Shown in pieces: positions 1 through 15,753 of a stretch of DNA of 64,000 nt. The first letter of the stretch is position 1. Each line of letters starts with the position of its first letter. Source of the stretch: Balamuthia mandrillaris (lineage: Eukaryota; Discosea; Longamoebia; Balamuthiidae); the NCBI GenBank assembly GCA_031835245.1, contig JAVKOQ010000020.1, positions 295,052 through 359,051 on the forward strand. Reading direction: 5' to 3'. A model generated the notes under the pieces. That model was not told where the DNA came from and did not search any database. It saw nothing but the letters and a program-made list of their open reading frames with translations. Position numbers and translations under genes: made by a program.

Positions 1-3226
<3,226 letters not shown>

Positions 3227-3610
3227 TTCCTTTCTCTCTTTGTTATATTCACCACCTTTCTTACTGCGTAACTTTTGTTTTACAGTTTTTGTTTACGAAA
3301 ACCACCAGACGACAACCAGAACAGGTGTTCGCATCATCACCAATACTCCTTATTAATATATAGTGTGATTAACGGATAGTTTTAGTAGGTGACCAATGGG
3401 GTGGGGGATTGATGCATTATGGTTGAATTAAACTGTTCCTTACTTGCGTATAATTCCTAGGCGAATACCTTTCCTGCGTGCAGGAGTTCGTAGGCACAAC
3501 TCTCGTTTGCGCAAGGGCTGAGTTTTATTTCACTTATTTTTTTAAAAGGTTTACAAGCCCACCGCCACACCACCAACGGCCTTTTTTTATCCCTCTGTAT
3601 TGAATCCTAT
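3227..3610. promoter_or_regulatory. Shared promoter region of two divergent FG-GAP genes
   Basis: 384 bp separate the two start codons (3226 on minus, 3611 on plus). No convincing ORF lies here, and I see no clear core element. The head-to-head layout of two related receptor genes suggests a bidirectional promoter. Confidence 0.5.
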
Positions 3611-6600
3611 ATGTATTGTACGTTACTTTGTAGGCGTGTGGGCCTATTCCTCTTCATTGGCAGCCTGTTTGCCGTCACAAGTAAGCTTTAACAACTCCGA
3701 ACCGCATTTAACATACTAACATACTAATATTTATTTCTTTCTTTTCCTCTTCTCTAAAGTCGAAGGACAACCAGCAGTGAGCTGGGGCCTGAACTATGCC
3801 ATCGGAGAGGTGCGCAGCATTGGACCCGGAAGGAGCGGGATGCCTGCGGACGAGTACCTTTTCGACTTTCCCGCCTCTGTGAGTTATCTTGGAAAAGTGG
3901 ACGGCGACCTTCATGCCATTATAGGCGGTGCTCCTTCTTTTGGTGCTCCTTCCCCTCTTCTCTTTTGTTTCTGTATTTACTTTTGCCATCTTACTTTTTC
4001 TTCATTGTGTCTTTATTACTCCTGTTAATTGCAACCAATAATGGAACAGGAGAGGACTATTATTATGACGGAGCTTTCGTGATGGTGTACCTCAACGACA
4101 CAATCAGAGTGGAGAAATATGAGCTTGTGGAGTCGCCAAAGGAAGAATATAGATATTTATATGGCACTGTTGCGGTCCCATTGACTGACATCAACTCGGA
4201 TAACAAACTGGACGTTGCTATTGTGGCCGAAGCTGCATTAGGCAGCACTTTCGGTTCGTTCCCTTGTTGTTGCTTCCTTCTTTCTTAAGGACTTCTTTTT
4301 CTATGTCGTCTTCTTCTACTCCTTCTCCCCCTCCTTATTCTTGGTTAAGCTAGTATAACGCTTCTGACATTGTGTTTCCTTTAAAAGCATACATATACTC
4401 GATGGAATCGGATGGAACTATAGAAACGGAACCCAGACTGATCTTGTCACCAACGGAAGAGCCGTTGAGTCTCTTCCCTCCGTTCTCTGAAGACTACTGG
4501 GAGTGGGTCTATGACGGAGTTGATGTCCCTGCTGATTTGGCGTGTGTTTCTCTCTTTTCTCTCTTCCTTCTCCTTCAACTTCATGACCTAACATTTTATT
4601 TTCTCCGTTGTGTTCTGAAAGCTATCTTGGAGACTTGGATGGTGATGGGGTAGGCGACATCGTGTTGAGTTGTCCCTACAGAAGCAACAACTACCAAGGC
4701 GAAGTCTACGTGCTCTACATGAATGACGATCTCACCATCAAAGATGTGAAGACCATCTCCTCCTGTTCAAACTGCAGTGAATCAGGCGGCTATGATGGTT
4801 ATGGCTATGGTTCCTATAGTTGGGGTTACGCATATGGAAGAGAAGTCGACGTGGAAGACGTGATTCCTCCGTGGTCCTATAACTTTGGAAACAGCATTAC
4901 AGGTATTTCTGTCTGTTCACATTTATTTGTTTTTTTTTTTTTTTTTTATGGAGCCGCTTACTTTAAAACAGGCTTAGGGGATTTTGATGGTGATAACATC
5001 CCTGATCTGGTAGTAGGAATGAACGGAGCCGACTCCTTCAAGGGAGCCGTCTACATCCTGTTGCTTAACCGAAACGCAACAGTGAAGGCCCTGCACGAGA
5101 TCTCCGTCAACGAACCAAACTCTTTGTTTAACTTGTCACACACGGACATGCTTGGCAACGTCGTTCGTAATCTTGGGAATGAAGGAGCATTGACCGAAGC
5201 AGAACGTTTCGGCCCATCGATGGACTTTAACCATGACAATGTCCCCGACCTTGTCGTGACATCGGGGTACTCTGAGCGTATGTTTTTCGTTTTTCCATGT
5301 TGCTTCTTCGTTCGAAATCATTTTAAATCCTTTGCGTTTCGATAGAGAACCTTTGGGTCTTGTTCTTGGACACAAATGGAAGGGCGAAGGGTTTGTTGGA
5401 CCTATCGAGGTTCGATCTTGGCCTTGACTATGGCAAGAGCTTTGCTCCAGCTGGTGACTTAAATGGGGATGAGATTCCAGATTTCTTGGTCGGTAATCCT
5501 AGATCAGGTACCTGCTACTTCCTTCTTCTTGACCTCTTCCTCTTTCTTCCCCTTCTCATAAATACCAACAACAGCTGATTTTGGACGTGGGACAATCGAC
5601 ATTTTGTTGATGAGCTCTATCACCGTGAACGTTTCTTCTACCTCATTGAACTTGCCCGAAGGACAGAAGCGTCAAAGCACTGCTTCTGCAACCTTTGTGA
5701 TCCAGGTCTCTTCGCAACCTTTGGAAGATATCCTTGTACCATTCTCAATAGAGTCGACCTCTGGTATTGACAGCAACGACATAACCATCTCCGTTGCGAG
5801 CCCAATATTGTTCACCGAAAACGTCACTTCGGTAGAAGTTGAAGTAACATTTTTGTATCCTGGTACTGCTGTCTCTTCTTATGCATTCCTTTCTTCTTTT
5901 TCTTTGCCTTCAGTCTAACTTTTGTGTTTACAATAACAGAAAATTCTGTTCAAGAAGAAGGTTTACGTTTGGTTCTCCAGCAACCGAATGGTGCTTTTCT
6001 TCAACAAGGACATGGCGTTAACTTCCTTGTCGTCGTGGAAGCTCCTTCCGACAGTCAAAATGAGGCACAAAAAGGTGACTCTGAAGACGAAGTAGGAGCA
6101 GAGGTCATCGCTCCTGTGGTAGTTGTTTGTGTATTGCTTTTGCTTCTCGTTGTTGCTATTGTAGTAGCAATCCTCTTTGTGAGGAGGTCTCGTCGTTCTC
6201 GTAAAGACTTGGAAGACGACATGCACACCTTGGAGGCGGGAGAGTCGCAATATCAAGCTCCTCACACCGCGAACAGAGAGAAAAGAAAGGCTAAGAAGAA
6301 AGCGGGAAAGAAAGGAGACCAGATGCAAAACTGGTTCATCGACAGAGATGAATTGGAGTTTATCAAAGAGATTGGCCAAGGGTACATATATTCCCTTTAT
6401 TATGTTTCATCTCTCTTAACCATCAATCTGCTATACACCATTTCCTATAGTGCCTTTGGAGTTGTATGGAAAGGATTGTGGAGAGAGACTGAAGTGGCCA
6501 TCAAGAAACTACACACCATGGACGATGAGCAGCTTTCTAGTTTTCAGCATGAAGCACAATTGATGAGGTTCCATTTTCTAGCTCTTCTCTCCTTCAAGAT

Positions 6601-7524
6601 GCAAAGCTAACTTTACGTTATGAATACAGAACGCTGAGACCTCACCCGAATGTGGTGCAGCTGATGGGATTAGTGGAAGAAGATGGCTTGCCAGAATGCA
6701 TCGTGACGGAGTTCCTTACCAATGGAGACCTATTGTCTTTCCTTCGCAAGAAAGACGACTTGTCTGGAGAGAGCATGATCGCTATGGCCTTTGATGTTGC
6801 TGGTACGTTATAATTCTTTAAAAACATGACAGTAGAGAGTCTCATTCTTATCGCTTGTCTGCAGCTGGAATGGCACATTTGCATGCCGAAGGAATCACCC
6901 ACAGAGACTTAGCTGCTAGAAACTTGTTGATGACTGAGGATTTGAAGATCAAAGTTTCAGGTACAAAACAGTTTTTTCTGTCTTCCGTTAGAGCAACAAA
7001 CCGATCGCCTAAACTGCTTAAAATAGATTTTGGCTTATCAAGGAAGCTAAAGCTGGCTGGAGCTGAGCAGAAGACCAAGCAGGAAGTGGGACCATTGAAA
7101 TGGATGGCACCAGAAGCCATTCAAGAAAGCATCTATTCTGAAAAGTCTGATGTTTGGAGGTACTTGAATTTTCGTTTGACCTGATAAGAGAAGGAGGACT
7201 AAGCGTATTTCTGGTCAACAATACAGTTATGGAGTGTGCTTGTGGGAGATCGTAACATTAGGACAAGAACCTTTTGGAGAGACTCACGTCATGAAAGCCG
7301 CCGTCAAAGTCTGCAAAGAAGGATGTTCGTGTTTCCTTTCCTCTTTGTTCTTGTGCTTCTCCAATTACTAACTTGAATGGTGGAAAACAGGCAAGGCGCT
7401 AAAAATCCCTAAAGGCACGCCCGAGATCCTAAAGGATATCATGCTGGCTTGCTGGAAGATGGACCCAAAGGATCGACCGACCTTTGACGAAATAACCAAA
7501 CAATTACAGTCCGCCTCCGCATAA
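3611..7524 (+). CDS. FG-GAP receptor tyrosine kinase (integrin-like ectodomain, one TM, TyrKc)
   Basis: Fifteen exons join into 946 codons plus stop: 3611-3680, 3760-3942, 4050-4253, 4388-4541, 4622-4902, 4972-5277, 5346-5507, 5575-5862, 5940-6381, 6451-6567, 6630-6802, 6865-6960, 7027-7159, 7227-7324, 7391-7524. Order: signal peptide (GLFLFIGSLFAV); FG-GAP repeats with Ca loops (LGDLDGDGVGDIVLS, LGDFDGDNIPDLVVG, AGDLNGDEIPDFLVG); a Calx-beta-like stretch near residues 460-580; a transmembrane helix around 605-630 followed by RRSRRSRK; and a kinase domain near 680-940. Kinase hallmarks: IGQG-AFG glycine loop, VAIKKL lysine, HRDLAARN catalytic loop (tyrosine-kinase type, not the TKL HRDLKSxN), DFGLSRK, and PLKWMAPEAI. 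The activation loop has no tyrosine. Likely a cell-surface adhesion or ligand receptor signalling by tyrosine phosphorylation. The ligand is unknown. Confidence 0.88.
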
Positions 7525-7596
7525 CTTGACTTGCTTTAGATCTTAACCGCTGAGTTGTACTACTATATAGCTTTCTTTTCCAGCATCAGTTCTACA

Positions 7597-7602
7597 AATA
7601 AA
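7597..7602 (+). promoter_or_regulatory. Candidate polyadenylation signal of the receptor kinase gene
   Basis: AATAAA about 70 nt after the stop codon at 7524. Confidence 0.5.
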
Positions 7603-7633
7603 CAACGCTTTTTACTCTTGTTACACATACTCA

Positions 7634-7890
7634 AATGGTGCGATTTGCCATTTCGATCATAAGAATTTTAATTCTTTAAAGGCCAACATTCTTTAAGAGT
7701 TAAGAATGTTGGCCTGGTGTCGATGTTAGCTGAGCGAAGATAAAGGACAAGAAAGAAATGGAGAAAATGCCACAACAAGACGAAACAAAGAACTGGTGGC
7801 AGCCTAAATCCTTCATTTTTGTCGATATTCGAATTTTCTTACGAATTTCGATCCGATGGAAACAGGGAATTATCGAAATTCCGTTCTGCT
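7634..7890. repeat. Cluster of inverted repeats between the receptor kinase and Hikeshi
   Basis: Several back-to-back palindromes: AAATGG...CCATTT near 7634-7654; AAGAATT-TT-AATTCTT near 7660-7676; a strong hairpin at 7681-7714 (arm GGCCAACATTCTT, one extra T in the left arm, short loop); and GGAATT-atcga-AATTCC near 7867-7883. They lie in the 464-bp spacer that contains the 3' end of one gene and the promoter of the next. They could be 3'-end or insulating structures, or remnants of a small inverted-repeat element. Confidence 0.75.
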
Positions 7891-7988
7891 CTTGTCCACA
7901 AAAAAGAGCAGCAAGAGAGGAAGCGCCTTCGTGCTCACAAACCTTGGTTGGTTTTGTTGCTAGAAGGAAGGAAGGCCCACAAACGGGG

Positions 7989-8678
7989 ATGGAAGCTCCT
8001 GGTGGTAACGCTGCTGACTCCAACGTGGTTAGCGCTCCGTTCGCCATCATAGTGCCAGGACGACCCGTGCAAAACACCTTTGCCCAGCGAGACGCTGACA
8101 AATGGACCTGCGACCTGCCGCAAGCCAACGCCGTGAGCAGCCTCACCGTCTTCCTGACGCAGCCCATTCAGGACGGCAACTACGGTCTGGCGGTGTACAT
8201 CAGCCCCCCGCCCTATGCGGAGGGCATTTATCTAGGGGCCGTCACCAACCAGAGCCCTTCCAACACGTTGCGGCTGAGGTGGCCTCCTCCTTTGTCCACG
8301 CAAGCCTTTGATGCCAAGTTGGGTACGATGCGTGCTCCTGATGTTTTCATGGCCGAAAACAAGTTTGGCGCTGAACGTTCGGTTTAACTGTTGTGCTTTT
8401 GTTGTTTTATTTTGTTGTTGGCAGGTATGACACTGGAGCCCGTGGCGGAGCTGGTGAAGAAACGGAGTCCAATTCCAGTGGAGGCGGAGGAGTACCAGAT
8501 ATTTGCCAAGTTTGTGGCGGCTGACCTCTTCCGGTTCATGGAGAGCTTCAACAAACACACCGACGAGAAGAACGAGTTTCTGCTGATACCAACCAAGGTC
8601 CTGGACATGTGGTTCGAGAAATTCATGAACCGTATGAAGCTGGACCCTTTCTTTTGGTACAAGCACCGAGAGGTTTGA
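7989..8678 (+). CDS. Hikeshi / OPI10 family Hsp70 nuclear import carrier
   Basis: Two exons (7989-8322 and 8425-8678) give 195 aa, matching the usual Hikeshi length of about 197. The N-terminal half carries the family pattern: FAIIVPGRPVQ, then the DLPQANAVSSLTVFL strand and GLAVYISPPP...YLGAVTNQ.PS. The C-terminal half ends with FLLIPTKVLDMWFEKFMNRM and DPFFW, like the human FENFQRR-NPLFW ending. Known family role: imports Hsp70 into the nucleus during heat stress. I chose ATG 7989 because the protein then has family length. An upstream in-frame ATG at 7758 would add about 77 poorly conserved residues. Confidence 0.9.
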
Positions 8679-9362
8679 GTTGAGGGGACGGAAAGTGAAT
8701 TCACTGGTGACCAACAAAGCATGTACATTCTTTCCATCCACTCCTTTTTTTTTGTTTGGTTGTGCCGCTGGTTAATGACGACACGGTGTCTACAAATTCT
8801 CTGTCGACGAATACTCTCCCCACCTTTGCGCAACGGTAAGGCCAAGGGCAGCGCTTTGAACTTTGGGTCAAACTAGTCAAAAGCAAGTGGCGCTGGTGGT
8901 TGGTTCGTTGCCAAAGACCCATTCGCCCGTTAACCGCAACTGTTAATTTAGATAGCCTGAGCCAAAAAGCAAAAAAAACAAGGACAACCGGAAAAAACGC
9001 CCTCTGCGCTGCCGGGCACGCGCTTTCTTCTTCAACCCCCCCACCCCTTGCTAGATTTTGTTAACAAGCAAAAAAAAAAGGGGGGAGGAGGAAGCAAGGA
9101 TAGTGGTGTGCGGTAGGACTACAGCGAGGACGGGGGGTCGAGAGCATTTTTTTTGAAAAAAAACTATTGATAACAGGGGGGAAGACGGTTGACCGGAGAG
9201 GGATGCGGAGTTCTTGCCTGCGTGCTGGTGGACTACGGTGGAGGAGGAGGTGTTGAAGAAAGTACCTTCATCAAAATTGGATCGAAAAAGAATCTACCCC
9301 CCACTACCGAATCCGATTTGAACTCGTAAAACAGACAAGTGTGGCAGGCGGGAAGGAGGAGA
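8679..9362. other. Intergenic region, no gene recognised
   Basis: 684 bp between Hikeshi and the RasGAP start. It contains poly-A and poly-G runs and purine-rich stretches. I see no conserved coding region or RNA gene. Confidence 0.6.
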
Positions 9363-12300
9363 ATGAGAAGCGCCGAAGGAAAACAACAAGGCGGAGGAGG
9401 AGGACCTATGATAACATCTATACGTGTAAGCGAACGCAGAGCTTTCTTCGAGAGTCTATCAAGGTCTGTTTTCTTTCTTTTTGCCTGTGTTGCTCGTTCT
9501 TTCTTCAGCTTAACATATTTTTCTACCTGCCCCTCCACGCTCTTGCCTGTAGCGACAGTAGTGGGGAAGAAGGCAATGGCAGCAGCAGAAGGGGTAGAGG
9601 GCCGCAAGGACGCATCCAACAAAGACAACGATCAATTTCTTCCTCTCCGGCCCCTCTCAAGCCTGGTAGCAGAAGAGGCTTTTCGCCCTTAGCAACTACC
9701 TCTTCAACCACCGTCGCCCATTCCTCCTCTTCTGCTTCTTTTCCTTCCATTTCTTCTTCCTCTGTAACTGCCACAACAACTACCATCAGCACCAACACTC
9801 GCTTTACCTTATCTACCACAACTACAACAGTTGCTTGTTCTTTGCCAGGCTCTTCTGCTGTTCAAGGCAGAGACCGAAGCAAAAGTTGGGAAGAACCCAA
9901 AATCCCTTTGACCTTTCTCGATGCAACCTCTACCCCAGCGGATGAAGAGACAAATGCACAACGGAGTAATTATGTACATGACAGTCACCCCACTACCAAG
10001 GCTGGCTCAACAACAAACTCGTCTGCTTCATCTACAGGCTCAGCCACCGATTTAGCCCCTCCTTCTCGCTTTCCTGGCACAGCTTCGCCTTCTGCTGCGT
10101 CAATCTCTCTGCACAAACAAACTGCTCATACTCACAAATCTCTTCCCAACACACCACGTACGTCAAGCGAACAAGCACATTCTCTTGCTCGCACTCCTGA
10201 TCAATCACAACTGCAAGGCATTGTTTCGGATGCCACAACAAAGCGGCCACAAGGCTGCAGTGATGAGCAGAACGCCGTTGTGGAGGAGGAAGAGGAGGAG
10301 GTAATATTAAAAAACAGCAACGTTATAAAATCCGTTAAAGCCACTACCTCTGTAGAAACAAAACCTTTGGTGGCACAAACCGACTCAACGACGCCAGCGA
10401 TAACAAAGGAAGATGATGATGCTAATAGTCGGCAAGAAGCGAGGAGCCCTGTACAAGAAGCACGAACAGGCCAAGACAAAGAACGGATTGTAAATACGAG
10501 CGATGAGAAGAAGAAGAAACACAAGAACAAGCAAGAACGGACACCTCGTTCTCAGAACATATTTGGAGAACACAACAATGGAGAAACAACAGAAAAATCT
10601 CAATCTTATAGAGCGAAGCGGAGAGAAGAGAAGAAAAGCAGAAATAGTGCACTCATGCCAGATCACAACATGACCAATGCCCAGCTTATACGACATCCCA
10701 TGCCATGGCCTTTGACCGAAGTGGAACGTAAGGAACGAGAGAAGGAAATAGAGGAACGGAGAGAACTGTTGCGCCGACGGAAGAATGTGCCCTTACCTCC
10801 TCTCAACTTGGATCTTCCTTATGCCTCTGCTGCTGGTGGTGTTGGCAGCCCCACTGGCGGTCCTCGTTCTCCACCACGCGCACTCCTTGCTTCTGCTCCA
10901 TCTACTCGATTACCGCGTGCTGCTTCAGATGCAGCAGCCGCCTCTCCCCTCATCAGCCCTCGACAGCGTCCTGCTGTGTCCGGTGTGCCACTTCCTCGCT
11001 TATCCTTTCACTTGGCCTCTCCTGCTTCCCTTCCTTCTTCTGCCTCTACTTCTTCTCTGGGGCAATCGCTCCCTAGTGTTGCTCTGCCTACCAAGCGCCC
11101 CTCCTTTCTCTTGGAGGAGGAACCAAATGCTTTATCTTTAAAACCCATTCTACCCTCTTCTACCTCTTCTCCTATGATTGTAAATGAAAGAAAAACCACA
11201 ACCGTTACCACTGCTGGCGGCGACCTCGCAAACAACAATAGGGATAGTAGAACGAGAAGAGCGAGAAGGAACAGCGGCGAAGGGCACGCGGAGTTAAATG
11301 GAGCACAACAGTGGTTGCTTCTTCAACCAGAAGGAGAGGAAGACGAGCCACAACATGAAACTACATCAAACGTTTATAGACGTCGCCATTGTCGCAGCAT
11401 GTCTCTTGCCACCACCTACGCGTCAGGCTTGGAGGAGTGGCGACTGAAGAACTCGCTCACCCGCATCGAAGAGTTAGAGGGTAATAGAAAGGAAAAAGCG
11501 AAACCAGACAAAGATGAAGGAAGGGAGAACGAAGTGGAAAAGGATAATGCCAAGGATAAAAGAAGAAAGCAATCTCTCCGATCTCCAAAGAAAGGCGCAT
11601 CTACCCTCCGCAGAGTAATATTCCCTCCATCCACAAGCAATCCTGTGATTGCCACAGAAGAAGAGCAACTACGGAATCCTTCCTCGGCAGTGCTACAATT
11701 GCAGTTGCAGCAGCAAGGGCTAGAAGCTGAACGAGTACTCACGCTCAGCGACCAATATCTACAGAAACGCCAAGCTCGCGCAAAGCATAGCCGAAGGAGC
11801 AAAGAAAGAACCACTTCAACTGAGTGTACTCTGCCGGTAAACAATGAACATGAGAATGAGAAGCTCATCATGCCTGCGGAAGAAAAGAATACTGCTTACA
11901 CGTCTGATGAAGATGAAGAGGATGTTGTCGATACAGCACCTTCTTTTGTTCCGCACCAAAGTAAGCCCACAACCCCTATTGATAAACAGAAGAATAGACG
12001 AGCGTCCTTCGCCAGTATGGAGAATGCACATTTGGTACGGCACACATTGGCCACTCTTCCGGTTCTATCCCATCACCAGCAAACCCCAGCGAAATGTCAG
12101 CCTGACCAAAACCGAGGAACGCAAGAGCAAGTGCAGAGAGACCGAGAAGGAAATGAGGCTTCACCTCCTGGCAACCGAGAAGGAGAGGAGGCAAGCAACG
12201 AAGTTGAAGCGCTTCTGCCACGAGAGAAGAGAGCGAGCAAAACATTACGGGACCATCAACTCGCGGTTTCGAAACGTGGCTCTATTTCACCTCGCTCTAA

Positions 12301-15300
12301 AGAGCAGCCCCGCGTGGACAAACAAATTGCGATGGAAGAAGCTATGCAAGTGAAAGAAGCGGCGGAGACTTCAGTACGAAAGGAAGCCACCAAAAATGAG
12401 GAAGACGAGGAACTACTACAAGTTGAAGGGGATGATTATTATGAAGACGAGGGAATCGAAACAGAAGTGGTATCAGTCCGAAAGAAAAGTCCGCGCGATA
12501 TGTACTATGGAGGCAAAGAGCGACCTAGCAATGCAAAAATTCAAGAGACGGAAAAAGCAAAGAAGACCCTTATCAGCGCGCTGCGAAAGAACTTTGAGGG
12601 CCGTAAACGGACCGGCAGCAATCTCGCTAGCTACATTACTCGCAGAGACAGAAAGGACAAAACAAACTCGAAAGAAGGACAAGAGAACGCGGCTGTTGTG
12701 GACACTGCAGCGGAAAATATGGAGGAGCCTTTCGAAAAGGAGAAGTACAAGGAGAATGTAGCCTCCTTTTGGAGTGCGGCTGGCCTTAAAAAAGTGTCCA
12801 TGTCACTCACGCAGTTTCCAGAAATACGATCCCGTTTGAAGCATCTTAGAGGAGGGGCAACTGGGAAAGAAGCAAAGGAGGAGAACAGAGAATACGAGGA
12901 AAATACAGCGCAGCGCGGCAATAACGTACAAGAAGAGTATGGACCTAGCCGGGAGATCAATGCCTTTGGGGAAAATAACTCAGAGATAGGCTCAGGAGCC
13001 ACAACTAGTTCACACTTACCCTCTATATCGGAAGAGATGGACACCCCCATCGAACTGCGATCTGGAGAGTATTCCTCTCCCTCTGATTCCTCCGAAGGAA
13101 GCAGTTCATTCCCACCATCCCTCTCCTCCTCCACTTCCTCCTTGGACGGAGTGCTTTCTTTGGATGCTACCAGTCTCCCACCTCTCTCCTTTGACCACCC
13201 ATTATTCTACTTGGAAGAGGATAGTGACGACGATGGTAGCGGTTCCACACCCTCATCACCCACCGCCTTAACATTAGGTTGGGAGGAAAGATTGAGCTCA
13301 GGGGAAGTACGACTGCGAAGCCACAGCGAGGAGGACGCCCTATGGAGGATTCGTGGAAGCAGTGGAAATAGGAGAAACCGGAGACCTCCGCGCATTGGTA
13401 GCTCTCCCGTTGGTCTCTCCTCTGCCGCTGACAGCAGTGGGGAGTGGAGCGAGAGCTGGTCTCCTTCTAAGTGGCGAAGGAAACGCCATCAGTGCATGAG
13501 GAGGTGCAATTCCATGGTGGAAGCAAAGTCACCCAGTTGGTTTTTGTTGGGAATGTCGCTTACCGCTACCGGTAATCCGAATGGCTGTGAAGCAGAGGTC
13601 CAGGAAGAAGAAATAGAGGATGATGTGGGGGAAGATGAAGACAGTCAAAGATCCAAAGGGAAAGAAAAGGTAACAGCCACTAGTGACTTTATGGAAGAGG
13701 GAGAAGGGGAAGAAGAGGACGATGGCACGGAGAAACGTAAAGATGGAGACGAATCCGGTGTACTATCAAGCAACCGCTCTTCAACGTCCTTCGAGTATGG
13801 TATGTATTACGTGGGAATTGCCTCCCACATGAAACGGCTGCGACGAACGATGAGTATGGAAGACGTGCAAGAAATGAAACGGAAGAAAGCCAGAATGGTG
13901 ATCATTCCTTTCCGTGTGAGCATACCTCGAGGTCACCGCAGCTTTTCCACCGATACAATGCATAACAGGAAACCTATCATCGAAGATGAGCATTGGCTGC
14001 GCAGACAAAAGCAAAAGAAGAAAAAGCGAACGCGCGACGAGTTGCGTAAAAAGAGCCTTGAACGGCGCTTTCTCAAGCGAACTGGTCAATACAATCGGCT
14101 TTCTTGCATCGAGATATTCCTTCAGCTCCTCAATGATAATGAGTTTCTTGTTAGCGTACGTAAAATCCAGTGAGAGAGAGAGCATTCTCAGATGCTAACT
14201 GTAATTTGTGCATAGGTTTTGTTGAAAAAGGAACTGAGCTTTGTGAAAGAAATTTGCAACATTGGCGATGATGCCGAAAAAGCAACCTTGTGTACAGCTT
14301 TAGTCCACATCTTCGAAGCTCATCACAGCGCCACTTCGCTTATCTATTGGAGCATACGAGAGGAAGTGCTTTCCACAAGTAAAATTTTCTCTAGCTCTGT
14401 CCTCTCTCTCCCTCTTTAACATCTTTTGCTGATGTTTACTTGCTTACAGTGGGATGCAACACAGACGTCTCCTCGACACTATTTCGTGAGGACTGTTTGG
14501 CCAGCAAATTCCTGAACGCATATGCTATTCAGGAAGGCAAAGATTATCTCTGTCGAACGCTGAGACCGGTCATTAAAAAGTGTTTCAATTCGCATGTCTC
14601 CTATGAGGTCAACCCATATCGACTTGACACTCAAAGAGGCAATAATACCAGCAAACAAAACTTTAGACGTCTTTACAAGCTCACCCAATCTCTCTTGTTG
14701 GCTATTTTGGATGCTCGTTCTTCCTTTCCTCCGTGCGTTTCTTTCTAATACTCTTTGTTCTTTGTTTTTCTGAAAGAATTAACTAAACTGTTGGCCTTTA
14801 GAACTATCCAACGCGTGTACGCCTACTTGACACAAGAAATAGACAAGCGATTTACTGCCGAAAAGCGAATGAGCACAGGGCAGCTGACCAAGACTCTCTC
14901 CACTTCTTTGTTGTCCACTGCGGCTGGAGATAACAGCAGCAGCGAAAGTGAAAGTGATGGTGCAACGAAAGCTAGACATCAGCTCCAGCGACGCAGCGAA
15001 GAGCTCTCTGCGGACGCGCAGTTGTTTAGTAATGACCCACTAGCAGTTGTGGAGGACCAACCTGCCCCACCCTGCGACTCTCCCTCCACCACTCATCATC
15101 GAGGAGGCTTTATTCGCCAGCACGTCGGGCCGAACTCTACTTTGTCCTCATCGGCCTCTGCTGCCTTCCACATGATAGCCAGCCCCTTTGTCATCGCCAC
15201 TTCCAACGCTTCTTCTCTCCTCTCTCCTAAGATCTCTCGCCGAACACGGGAAAGTAACATTACCAGTTCTTCAAACCACAACAGCAACGAAACGAGTCCT

Positions 15301-15693
15301 ACCCAGTCTCCCCAAAAAAGCCATCTCTCACACAACAGTTCTTCTCCTCGCAACCAGACTTCCTCTCCTCCTTTATTCTCTCCAACGCTGCGCAAACAGC
15401 GGCATACAGAAGAATCCATTGGTCTTGTCTATGTTGGCGGTTTCGTTTTTCTTCGCTTCTTCTGCCCTGCCATTGTCACTCCAGAGCTCTACGAGATTGT
15501 TGACAGTACGATGCGCACACACACACTCTCTCTCTCTCGCTATGCAATTTCTAACAGCCTTGTAATGAAAACAGAGAGTCCTACACGAGAAGCAAGAAGA
15601 GGATTGACTTTAGCAGCTAAAGTGCTGCAAACCATGGCTAACCAGATCGAGTTTGGCGAGAAAGAAGCCTACATGAAGCCCATGAATGACGTA

Positions 15694-15753
<60 letters not shown>

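Noticed and set aside
9341-9463. RasGAP start in the frame beginning near 9341
   Set aside because: That frame would read straight through an apparent intron; the phase that joins 9363-9463 to the acceptor at 9553 uses a true ATG and keeps frame.
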